Positions 1 through 5,991 are shown, counted from the first letter of the stretch. The stretch: 8,271 nucleotides of DNA from Spartobacteria bacterium UBA6821 (GCA_002452515.1 DKEN01000081.1:37585-45855), one strand, 5' to 3'. Notes: generated from the letters alone by a model not told the origin. Translations and numbers: made by a program.

Positions 1-1389
1 CTCTTTTTGGAGCTTCATGCTACCGACGAGCAGCTCGACTTCCCCGTCGTCTATGCGAGTGCCAAGCAGGGTTTTGCCAAGAAGGAAATCGACCAGGAGA
101 GCACCAATATGGAGCCCCTTTACGAGGCGATCGTGAAGTATATCCCCGCGCCGAAAACCTCGGATGTCCCCTATTTCCAGATGCTGGTTTCCAACCTCGA
201 CTACAGTGATTACCTGGGTCGTATCGCCTTCGGTCGCATCATCAGCGGCAAGGTCAAGATGGGAGAGCAGGTCGTTGCCATCCATAAGAATGGCCAGAAA
301 GAGAAAAAAGCGGTCACGGCTATCTTCGGACACAAGGGACTTCAGAAAATCGAGCTTCAGGAAGCCAATGCCGGTGACATCGTCGGCATTTGCGGTTTCG
401 AGGATGTCTTTATCGGAGAGACCATTACCGATAACGACACCCGTGAGCCTCTCTCCTTCATCGATATTGATCCTCCGACCATCACGATGAAGATCTGTAT
501 CAATGACGGCCCGCTTGTCGGCAAAGAAGGTAAGCTCGTTACCGCGCGTCAGATCAAGGAACGCCTCATTCGTGAGACCCGAACCAACGTTTCCATTGAG
601 GTCAAGGAGACCGAGTTGGCCGGCCATTTCCAGATCAAGGCCCGTGGCGAAATGCAGATCGCCGTTATCGTGGAGCAGATGCGCCGTGAGGGATTCGAGC
701 TGCTCGTCTCCCGTCCTGAGGTCATCTACAGACGGAGTGAGGATGGTAAGCTTCTGGAGCCCATCGAGACCGTTTATGTTGATGTGCCGCCCGATAACCT
801 CGGCGACATCCTTCAGAGTCTCGCCGGACGCAAGGCCGAGATCGTGAACATGGATCACAAGGCGAAAAGCGTCACCGTGCAGGCCGAGGCTCCGACCCGC
901 GGACTCATCGGATTTGAAACCGATCTCGTCAACCTGACCAAGGGAAGCGGCATCATGTCCCACATCTTCAAGGAGTATGCGGAGTTCAAGGGTGAAATCC
1001 CCACCCGTAACAACGGCGTTCTGATTGCCATGGAATCTGGTGTCGCTATGGCCTACTCCATGGAGAAGATTCAGGAACGCGGTCGTCTCTTTGTTTCTCC
1101 TCAGGATGATGTCTATGTCGGCATGATCGTGGGTGAAAACTCCCGCGCCGATGACATGCCAGTCAACGTTTGCAAAGCCAAGACTCTGAACAACATGCGT
1201 AGCACCGGTGACGGAAAGGGAGTCTCCCTCTCGCCGCCGCTCAAGATGAGCCTCGAGCGCTCGCTCGAGTACATCGCCCCTGACGAATATGTCGAGGTGA
1301 CACCGTTGACAATTCGACTCCGCAAGAAGTTCCTCGATGCCACGGCCCGCAAACGTGCCAGCTCGACACCAGTCATTGCCGAGGATTAA
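1..1389 (+). CDS. typA: TypA/BipA translational GTPase, 5' end missing
   Basis: TypA (BipA) is an EF-G-like GTPase that binds the 70S ribosome and helps ribosome assembly and stress or cold adaptation. The reading frame is open from base 1 (Leu-Phe-Leu-Glu-Leu-His-Ala), so the gene begins upstream. The TTG at 7 is internal, not a start. About 462 residues are visible of a family length near 605, so most of the G domain with its nucleotide motifs is outside. The first visible stretch, ATDEQLDFPVVYASA, is the end of the G domain. Next come the EF-Tu-like domain II (RIAFGRIISGKVKMGEQV), domain III (PPTITMKICINDGPLVGKEG), an EF-G-like domain V (PIETVYVDVPPDNLGDILQ onward, with APTRGLIGFETDL), and the TypA-specific C-terminal domain (MESGVAMAYSMEKIQERGRL, VGENSRADDMPVNV, EYVEVTPLTIRLRKKFL). 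This C-terminal signature separates TypA from LepA and EF-G. The TAA stop is intact. No obvious terminator follows, so co-transcription with the next gene is possible. Confidence 0.96.
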   Translation, partial: LFLELHATDEQLDFPVVYASAKQGFAKKEIDQESTNMEPLYEAIVKYIPAPKTSDVPYFQMLVSNLDYSDYLGRIAFGRIISGKVKMGEQVVAIHKNGQKEKKAVTAIFGHKGLQKIELQEANAGDIVGICGFEDVFIGETITDNDTREPLSFIDIDPPTITMKICINDGPLVGKEGKLVTARQIKERLIRETRTNVSIEVKETELAGHFQIKARGEMQIAVIVEQMRREGFELLVSRPEVIYRRSEDGKLLEPIETVYVDVPPDNLGDILQSLAGRKAEIVNMDHKAKSVTVQAEAPTRGLIGFETDLVNLTKGSGIMSHIFKEYAEFKGEIPTRNNGVLIAMESGVAMAYSMEKIQERGRLFVSPQDDVYVGMIVGENSRADDMPVNVCKAKTLNNMRSTGDGKGVSLSPPLKMSLERSLEYIAPDEYVEVTPLTIRLRKKFLDATARKRASSTPVIAED

Positions 1390-1390
1390 A

Positions 1391-1489
1391 TGGGAGCTGG
1401 AAGATAGAAGTTGGTAGATACTGAGCAGCCCCGCTGATTCATCACACTACCAAACCTATCTCCTATCTTCCCCCTACCAACTTCCAGAT
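1391..1489. repeat. Inverted pair of degenerate 7-base repeats
   Basis: This fills the gap between typA and the yebC-like gene. On the + strand, 1399-1419 reads as three heptads: GGAAGAT, AGAAGTT, GGTAGAT. On the - strand, reading from 1485 down to 1451, there are five: GGAAGTT, GGTAGGG, GGAAGAT, AGGAGAT, AGGTTTG. The arms 1397-1420 and 1464-1487 can pair at 18 of 24 positions around a loop of about 43 bases. The right arm ends two bases before the ATG at 1490, where a Shine-Dalgarno sequence would normally sit, and none is present. G/A-rich heptad arrays of this kind are reminiscent of short tandem repeats dispersed in some bacterial genomes. Whether this one is dispersed cannot be seen from one window. 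Confidence 0.6.
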
Positions 1490-2221
1490 ATGGGTCGTCA
1501 ATGGCTCCTCGCCAAACGCGAGGTCAACTCACTTAAGAAATCCAAGGCCACGGGCAAGTTCGTCCGGGAAATCACCATTGCCGCACGGCAGGGCGGCCCC
1601 GATCCCGAATCGAACTCCCGCCTCTTCGCTGCACTGGAAAAGGCACGCGCCGAGAGTGTCTCCAAGGATGTCATTGACCGGGCCATCAACAAAGGAGCGG
1701 GAATCGGTGAGGACAAGGCCGTTATCGATCACATCGCCTTCGAGGGGTATGCCCCTCACAAGGTGCCGGTGATCGTTGAAGTCTATACGGACAATACTAA
1801 CCGGACGACGCCGGAGATTCGCGTCCTCTTCCGCAACGGCCAGTTGGGTGCACCTGGTAGCAATAAATTCCTCTTCGACCATGTCGGCCTTGTCGAGGCC
1901 TACAATGAGAAGGCGGATACCGATCTTGAAGAAGCTGCCATCGAAGCCGGAGCCAACGAAGTCGAGCCCCTGACTCACGATCAGAACGACGACATTCCGG
2001 CCGACAAGACCGGAGCCCGTTTCATTACCGACCGCACGGCAACCGCAGCCGTGACCACTTGGCTCAAGGAAAACGGTTGGAAAGTCGTGACCAGCGAAAT
2101 TGGATATGTCGCCAAGAACTATCCCGAGTTAAGCGATGAGCACCGGGCTGAAGCGGGAGAATTTCTCCAGGCGCTGGAAGAGCATGATGATGTGCATCGG
2201 GTTTGGACAGCCATCAAATAA
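1490..2221 (+). CDS. YebC/PmpR (TACO1) family protein
   Basis: The product is a 243-residue member of the YebC/TACO1 family. Members were long annotated as DNA-binding transcriptional regulators. The mitochondrial member TACO1 is a translation activator, and recent work links bacterial members to relief of ribosome stalling. Family hallmarks seen are VREITIAARQGGPDPESNSR (about residues 24-43), SKDVIDRAINKGAG (58-71), FEGYAPHKVPVIVEVYTDN (84-102), NRTTPEIR with NGQLGAPGS, FLFDHVGLV, and an acidic end, LEEHDDVHRVWTAIK. It opens MGRQW, as in the YeeN/YeeI branch, rather than the MAGHSKW of classical YebC, and has lost the usual NIKxRK-type basic stretch. ATG at 1490 is preferred because it reproduces the MGRxW start, although no Shine-Dalgarno sequence precedes it. 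The spacing of 100 bases and same strand as typA suggest a functional link in translation. The stop is TAA. Confidence 0.9.
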   Translation: MGRQWLLAKREVNSLKKSKATGKFVREITIAARQGGPDPESNSRLFAALEKARAESVSKDVIDRAINKGAGIGEDKAVIDHIAFEGYAPHKVPVIVEVYTDNTNRTTPEIRVLFRNGQLGAPGSNKFLFDHVGLVEAYNEKADTDLEEAAIEAGANEVEPLTHDQNDDIPADKTGARFITDRTATAAVTTWLKENGWKVVTSEIGYVAKNYPELSDEHRAEAGEFLQALEEHDDVHRVWTAIK

Positions 2222-2230
2222 GGGGCTTGG

Positions 2231-2324
2231 GATTTTGGCGCCCTGCGGCGTTGCTGCTCGTTTGGCGTAGGGAGACTACGCCATCACTCGCGCGCCTAGC
2301 GCGGCATCCAAACTTCCTGCGCCC
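2231..2324. repeat. REP-like extragenic palindromic element
   Basis: This GC-rich intergenic stretch is full of dyads. TGGCGTAG (2263-2270) and CTACGCCA (2276-2283) form a perfect 8-bp stem with loop GGAGA. CGCGC (2291-2295) pairs with GCGCG (2299-2303) around CTA. GTTTGG (2260-2265) can alternatively pair with CCAAAC (2308-2313). GGCGC (2237-2241) pairs with GCGCC (2319-2323) at the outside. No T-run follows any stem, so it does not look like a classical intrinsic terminator, although it could stabilise the 3' end of the yebC-like transcript. The composition and nested symmetry resemble dispersed extragenic palindromes. Copy number elsewhere in the genome is unknown. Confidence 0.55.
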
Positions 2325-2328
2325 TTGA

Positions 2329-2358
2329 TTGACTGGCTTTACGACAAGGACATACAAT
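2329..2358 (+). promoter_or_regulatory. Possible sigma-70-type promoter for the SDR gene
   Basis: TTGACT (2329-2334) and TACAAT (2353-2358) are separated by 18 bases. Each matches the consensus at five of six positions. The start of transcription would fall near 2365, leaving a leader of about 30 bases that contains the AGAGAGG ribosome-binding site (2381-2387) eight bases before the ATG. It lies directly downstream of the palindromic element, consistent with the SDR gene being a separate transcription unit. It was found by eye only. Confidence 0.45.
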
Positions 2359-2395
2359 CTCGTTTGTTAGTGATACTTACAGAGAGGCGTTTTTT

Positions 2396-3229
2396 ATGAA
2401 GAATGTTATTGTTGTCATTGGGGCAGGGTCGATCGGGCAGGCCATTGCTCGGCGGGTGAGTGTCGGGAAGCATTTGCTGCTGGCAGATTTGCGTCAGCAA
2501 AATGCCGATGCCGCCGCAGAAGTCCTGAGCGCCGCTGGATTTGAGGTAACGACCGCGACCGTTGATGTCTCTTCACGTGAGTCAGTTCATGGGCTTGTCG
2601 GAAAGGCCGCATCGATTGGTACCGTCACCGGTGTCATTCATGCAGCCGGTGTTTCTCCTTCACAGGCATCGCCAGACACAATTCTCAAAGTTGATCTCTA
2701 TGGTACCGCTCTTGTGCTCGAAGAGTTTGGCACTGTGATAGCTCACGGCGGCACGGGAGTCGTGATCGCTTCGCAATCGGGGCATCGCCTTCCCTCACTC
2801 ACTCCCGAGCAAAACAAGGCATTGGCAACGACACCGGTCGAGGAGTTACTAGCTTTGCCGATGCTTCAGCCCGATCAGATCAGGGATTCACTCCATGCTT
2901 ACCAGCTATCCAAACGAGGGAACTCGCTGTGTGTGATGGCGGAGGCAGTACGGTGGGGTAAACGCGGTGCCCGGGTCAATACGATCAGCCCCGGCATCAT
3001 CTTCACTCCCCTTGCCAAAGATGAATTGACCGGGTCTCGCGGTGATGGATATCGGCGTATGATTGAGCTTTCAGCAGCAGGGCGAGGTGGCACTCCGGAT
3101 GAGGTTGGAAGCGTCGCAGCTCTCCTGATGGGACCGGACGGTACATTCATCACCGGCAGCGACTTCCTCATGGATGGTGGAGTTACGGCCTCCTACTGGT
3201 TCGGAGAACTTGCTCCAACGGAAACTTAG
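2396..3229 (+). CDS. SDR family NAD(P)-dependent oxidoreductase
   Basis: The product is a 277-residue short-chain dehydrogenase/reductase; its substrate is not predictable from sequence. The N-terminal Rossmann fold is clear: beta-1 and glycine loop VVIGAGSIGQAIA (6-18), Asp31 at the end of beta-2 (ADLRQ), DVSS (57-60), HAAG (82-85, the NAG motif), and SQSG (126-129) carrying the probable catalytic Ser. The YQLSK motif has Tyr169 and Lys173, followed by RVNTISPGIIFTPL (193-206) and the C-terminal ITGSDFLMDGG (252-262). Asp31 suggests NAD rather than NADP. Two things are odd. The glycine loop is GxGxxG instead of the SDR TGxxxGxG, and about 41 residues separate Ser and Tyr where 12-14 are usual, so there is an insertion of roughly 28 residues at about 133-165. 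A similarly spaced insertion occurs in Comamonas 3-alpha-hydroxysteroid dehydrogenase. ATG at 2396 has an AGAGAGG ribosome-binding site and is secure. It appears to be a single-gene unit. Confidence 0.93.
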   Translation: MKNVIVVIGAGSIGQAIARRVSVGKHLLLADLRQQNADAAAEVLSAAGFEVTTATVDVSSRESVHGLVGKAASIGTVTGVIHAAGVSPSQASPDTILKVDLYGTALVLEEFGTVIAHGGTGVVIASQSGHRLPSLTPEQNKALATTPVEELLALPMLQPDQIRDSLHAYQLSKRGNSLCVMAEAVRWGKRGARVNTISPGIIFTPLAKDELTGSRGDGYRRMIELSAAGRGGTPDEVGSVAALLMGPDGTFITGSDFLMDGGVTASYWFGELAPTET

Positions 3230-3231
3230 TA

Positions 3232-3277
3232 GGTTTCAGGAACAGCGCCTGAACCAATGATTTTCAAAGGAAATCAT
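3232..3277. terminator. Two tandem hairpins between convergent genes
   Basis: The first hairpin begins two bases after the SDR stop codon: GGTTTCAGG (3232-3240) pairs with CCTGAACC (3248-3255) with one bulged T and a 7-base loop. The second, 3257-3277, is ATGATTTTC / AAA / GGAAATCAT, a 9-bp stem with one G-T pair and a three-base loop. They lie between two genes that end facing each other, where transcription should stop from both sides. Neither is followed by a proper T-run, so they are at best weak or factor-assisted terminators or 3'-end stabilisers. Confidence 0.5.
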
Positions 3278-3282
3278 ACGAC

Positions 3283-3561
3283 TTAGTTAGAATGCTCTTC
3301 TTCCCTCTGAACGGCTGTATTTTCTTTCACGGCGGCGATCATTTCGTCCATTCCTTCTCTTATTTCCCCAACGGTCGGATGCACTTGCTTGATCAGATCA
3401 TGTTCAATCCGTGATAGCTTTTCAATCCGACGACCTTGTTCCTTGATCTGATCCATGAGCCGCGTCTGGTTTGATGAGATGTATCCCATCCACAGAAAGC
3501 AAACCCCCCAGCAGAGCGTTCCAACGATGGTCATCCAAAATTCAGCATAAGTTACCATCAT
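3283..3561 (-). CDS. Small single-pass membrane protein, unknown
   Basis: I do not recognise this 92-residue protein. Residues 7-27 (EFWMTIVGTLCWGVCFLWMGY) form one hydrophobic, Trp- and Cys-containing membrane helix. The remainder is charged and helical: 33-60 (TRLMDQIKEQGRRIEKLSRIEHDLIKQV in pieces) and 65-82 have heptad-like Leu/Ile/Met spacing suggesting a short coiled coil. The tail is acidic (REEEHSN). Arg and Lys directly after the helix place the C-terminal part in the cytoplasm by the positive-inside rule. Two ATGs are adjacent (3559-3561 and 3556-3558), and the first is used here. No Shine-Dalgarno sequence is visible. It is convergent with the SDR gene and divergent from the next membrane protein. 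Its shape would suit an anchor or an oligomerising subunit, but no function can be assigned. Confidence 0.68.
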   Translation of the reverse strand: MMVTYAEFWMTIVGTLCWGVCFLWMGYISSNQTRLMDQIKEQGRRIEKLSRIEHDLIKQVHPTVGEIREGMDEMIAAVKENTAVQREEEHSN

Positions 3562-3569
3562 GATCTTTA

Positions 3570-3597
3570 ATCATAGTCCGGCTTTGCGGAGAGGCAA
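3570..3597 (-). promoter_or_regulatory. Possible promoter giving a near-leaderless transcript
   Basis: Read on the - strand, TTGCCT (3597-3592) and TATGAT (3575-3570) are 16 bases apart. The -10 hexamer ends 8 bases before the ATG of the small membrane protein, so transcription would start only about two bases before the codon. This would fit the absence of a Shine-Dalgarno sequence. Such hexamers are easy to find by chance. Confidence 0.3.
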
Positions 3598-3750
3598 CGA
3601 ACGAACTGGTAGGTATTTACCCCGTAGTGAGTGGATCCAAAACCTTAATGCTTTTCCGAGTGCTCCCTTTTCAGACACTGGGATGGATAAAATCCAGAAC
3701 CGTAAAGTTTCCGTCGAGCATCTGCTTCATATCGTGTAGAATCACGAATC

Positions 3751-4335
3751 ATGAGTGCATCTCCCTTAAAGCTCGTTGAGGTTCCGGAAGCGGAGTTGAG
3801 GCGGTTGCTGGAAAACAACGGGGAGACGTTGGAGGGTTTTCTCCGCCGTTCCACTCCAAAAATCGAAGCAGGGAAAAATTATCAGAAGAGAGCGAAAAGT
3901 GCGTATTGGAGTATTCTTTGGTTGGGAACTTCAACGTTGTTTTCCCTCATTTGTTTTCTGAGTTCCCACAGCATTGAGGATTTTCTCTCAACACTTCTGC
4001 TAGGAGGCATGACCTATGTGGAGACCCGGGTGAGAACATGGTTTCTGGAGGGGGATGCAAGAGCAGCGGTTTACGGCTACTGGAATCAAACGACGTTTGC
4101 CGTCCTGTTTCTGATCTATGGCGGTTATCATGTGCTGCACACGGAGGTGCCGAACGAACTGAACGAATATCTGGGCGGCCAGTACGATGCCCTCTATTCG
4201 CAGATCAGCAAGATGGGATATGCCGTGATAGGATTGGTCGGCGGAACCTGTCAGTATCTCCTTGCCCTCCATTATCGACGGGCCGGGAAATTATTAATGA
4301 TCTCGGTTAGCAACCAACCGCCGCCGCTTCCTTGA
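3751..4335 (+). CDS. Multi-pass membrane protein, unknown
   Basis: This is a 194-residue protein of unrecognised family. Residues 1-50 are hydrophilic, cytoplasm-like and basic toward the end (KNYQKRAKSAYW). Predicted membrane segments are about 52-71 (YWSILWLGTSTLFSLICFL), a weaker one at 77-91 (DFLSTLLLGGMTYVE), 113-130 (TTFAVLFLIYGGYHVLH) and 154-174 (MGYAVIGLVGGTCQYLLALHY). It ends in a basic stretch (HYRRAGK) and a Pro-rich tail, PPPLP. ATG at 3751 is the first start in frame with a sensible N terminus, but no Shine-Dalgarno sequence precedes it. A TAGAAT hexamer at 3737-3742 lies 8 bases upstream. Its last 29 bases overlap the 3' end of mqo on the other strand. It is divergent from the small membrane protein across a 189-base gap in which I see nothing else. 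The two may belong together, but that is inference. Confidence 0.72.
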   Translation: MSASPLKLVEVPEAELRRLLENNGETLEGFLRRSTPKIEAGKNYQKRAKSAYWSILWLGTSTLFSLICFLSSHSIEDFLSTLLLGGMTYVETRVRTWFLEGDARAAVYGYWNQTTFAVLFLIYGGYHVLHTEVPNELNEYLGGQYDALYSQISKMGYAVIGLVGGTCQYLLALHYRRAGKLLMISVSNQPPPLP

Positions 4336-5863
4336 GTCGCAGCACTCCATGAGTCCATTCGCTAATACGGGCGTGGAGTTCTGGATCGTTCGCGAGTGAC
4401 TCACCATAGGAAGGGATCATTTTCTGGAGTTTTTCCTTCCATTCCCCGGAAACGATTTTTTCCGGGAAGCAGTTGTCAAGCAGCGTGAGCATGATGGCGA
4501 CGGAGGTGGAAGCTCCGGGTGATGCTCCGAGTAGCCCAGCAAGAGAGCCGTCAGCAGAACAGATGACTTCCGTTCCAAACTGAAGAATACCAACTTTCTT
4601 AGGATCCTGTTTGATGACCTGAACGCGCTGTCCTGCGTGTTCAAGGGCCCAATCCTCGAGCTTGGCGTCGGGAACAAACTCCTGAAGCGCCGCAAGGCGA
4701 TCCTTCGGAGACTGGAGCACCTGGCCGATCAGATAGGTGGTCAGGGGGATGTTTTGCAATCCGGCGGCTGTCATCGGGATCACATTGTCAGGCTTCATGG
4801 AGAGCGGGAAATCCAGCAGGGAGCCATTCTTAAGATACTTGGTGGTGAATCCGGCAAACGGGCCGAAGAGGAGGCCTTTCTCCCCGTTAATCACGCGCGT
4901 ATCGAGATGAGGCACAGACATTGGAGGGGCACCGACGGAGGCTTTACCATAGACCTTGGCCTCATGCTTCTCGATCAGGTCGGGATTGGTGCAACGGAGC
5001 CATTGTCCGCTGACCGGGAAACCGCCGAAACCTTTTCCCTCGGGGATGTTCGATTTTTGGAGCAGGGGGAGGGCTCCGCCACCAGCTCCGACGAAAACGA
5101 ATTTTGCATTGAGGGATCTTTTTTTCCCGCTGGCCTTGTTTTTTACCGTTACCTTCCAGGAATTGTTCTTATTGCGCTTGAGATCGCTCACCTCATGCCT
5201 GAGATGAAGGGTGATACCCTTCCGGTCTTTTAATGAGGCGATCATGCTGCGGGTGAGGGCGCCGAAGTTCACATCGGTACCATCGGCCGTGTACGTGGCA
5301 GCCACAGGCTCCAAGGGGTCACGGTTCTCCATGACGAGTGGAATCCACTCGGCTAGTTTCTCCGGATTGTCAGAGAACTCCATGCTCTCAAAAAGGTGGT
5401 TGAGGGTCAGTTCCGCATGGCGTTTCCTGAGGTATTCAACATCGGCTTCACCCTTCACGAAGCTCATGTGAGGGATGGAATGGATGAAGTTCGCCGGTAG
5501 TTCGATCCGCCCTTGCTCGACGAGATAGGCCCAGAGTTGGAGCGAGAGATGGAAAGACTCATTGATGCCGATGGCCTTGGAACAATCAACGGAACCATCG
5601 GCACGCTCGGGAGTATAGTTCAGCTCACAGAGGGCGGCGTGGCCCGTGCCTGCATTGTTCCAGGCATCGGAACTTTCGAGTGCGACCCCGTCAAGGGTTT
5701 CAAAAATCTCAATCGTGAGATCCGGTTGCAGTTCCTTGAGCAGGACGCCGAGGGTGGCACTCATGATGCCTGCACCTACGAGCACAACATCGGTGGAATT
5801 GGGGTCAGAGGTGGGAGTTTCGGAAGAGGTCGTCACAGTGATTGTTGGTTGAGCAAGAAACAT
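4307..5863 (-). CDS. mqo: Malate:quinone oxidoreductase
   Basis: This FAD-dependent, membrane-associated enzyme (malate dehydrogenase, quinone; EC 1.1.5.4) oxidises malate to oxaloacetate and passes electrons to the quinone pool, linking the TCA cycle to respiration. Counting from ATG at 5863 (518 residues), family motifs include DVVLVGAGIMSATLG (about 25-39, the FAD dinucleotide fold), SSDAWNNAGTGHAALCELNY (64-83), IPHMSFVKGEADVEYLR (near 130-146), GTDVNFGALTR (195-205), FVFVGAGGGALPLLQ (255-269), KVYGKASVGAPPMSVPH (303-319) and LLGASPGASTSVAIM near the C terminus. The length matches the family. A Thr/Ser-rich N-terminal tail of about 20 residues precedes the fold. An in-frame TTG at 5872 would add three residues. 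ATG is preferred because it is the stronger codon and GAG lies four bases upstream. It follows hscA on the same strand but is separated by a strong terminator. Its 3' end overlaps a convergent gene by 29 bases. Confidence 0.96.
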   Translation of the reverse strand: MFLAQPTITVTTSSETPTSDPNSTDVVLVGAGIMSATLGVLLKELQPDLTIEIFETLDGVALESSDAWNNAGTGHAALCELNYTPERADGSVDCSKAIGINESFHLSLQLWAYLVEQGRIELPANFIHSIPHMSFVKGEADVEYLRKRHAELTLNHLFESMEFSDNPEKLAEWIPLVMENRDPLEPVAATYTADGTDVNFGALTRSMIASLKDRKGITLHLRHEVSDLKRNKNNSWKVTVKNKASGKKRSLNAKFVFVGAGGGALPLLQKSNIPEGKGFGGFPVSGQWLRCTNPDLIEKHEAKVYGKASVGAPPMSVPHLDTRVINGEKGLLFGPFAGFTTKYLKNGSLLDFPLSMKPDNVIPMTAAGLQNIPLTTYLIGQVLQSPKDRLAALQEFVPDAKLEDWALEHAGQRVQVIKQDPKKVGILQFGTEVICSADGSLAGLLGASPGASTSVAIMLTLLDNCFPEKIVSGEWKEKLQKMIPSYGESLANDPELHARISEWTHGVLRLKEAAAVGC

Positions 5864-5881
5864 GCCACTCAAGGCATGGTG

Positions 5882-5936
5882 AAAATAAAAAACGCCCCTC
5901 GGAGCTTCTGTTTTTCAACAGGTGCAGCGGGGGGCG
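5882..5936 (-). terminator. Intrinsic terminator after hscA, abutting the mqo start
   Basis: On the - strand, CGCCCC (5936-5931) pairs with GGGGCG (5898-5893), extended by about three more pairs. Inside it, CTGTT (5908-5912) pairs with AACAG (5917-5921). The stem is followed by T6-A-T4 (5892-5882). This is a textbook Rho-independent terminator for the hscBA transcript. The T-run ends about 18 bases before the mqo ATG, so it lies inside any mqo leader that begins upstream and could then act as an attenuator. On the + strand there is no T-run after the stem, so it is one-directional. Confidence 0.85.
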
Positions 5937-5978
5937 CAGTGAAAATAGCTAAATGATTTTTATGAAGCGGGCAAGCGG

Positions 5979-5991
5979 CGAGGTGACCTCG
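5979..5991. promoter_or_regulatory. 13-bp perfect dyad, possible operator
   Basis: CGAGGTGACCTCG has six-base arms around one central base and directly adjoins the hscA stop codon (5992-5994), upstream of the terminator and mqo. Dyads of this size can be dimeric regulator sites or a small RNA stem. With one copy visible and no recognised regulator, the role is open. Confidence 0.3.

Noticed and set aside
7..9. TTG as the start of typA
   Set aside because: The frame is open to base 1 and the visible protein begins at the end of the TypA G domain, so the true start is upstream of the window.
1529..1978. Open frame of 149 codons on the - strand opposite the yebC-like gene
   Set aside because: It is antisense to a conserved family member and has no independent support.
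2263..2283. Intrinsic terminator for the yebC-like gene
   Set aside because: The 8-bp stem is perfect but is followed by CATCACTCG rather than a T-run; it fits better as part of the palindromic element.
3601..3618. GGTA...TACC dyad in the gap between the divergent genes
   Set aside because: The arms are only four bases with no second copy; such dyads are expected by chance.
3645..3854. Open frame of 69 codons on the - strand covering the gap and the start of the multi-pass membrane gene
   Set aside because: It has a low-complexity Ser/Arg-rich product, no ribosome-binding site, and overlap with the better-supported + strand gene. A small real gene is not fully excluded.
4637..5233. Open frame of 198 codons on the + strand opposite mqo
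   Set aside because: It lies wholly antisense to an unmistakable mqo and its translation has no domain-like features.
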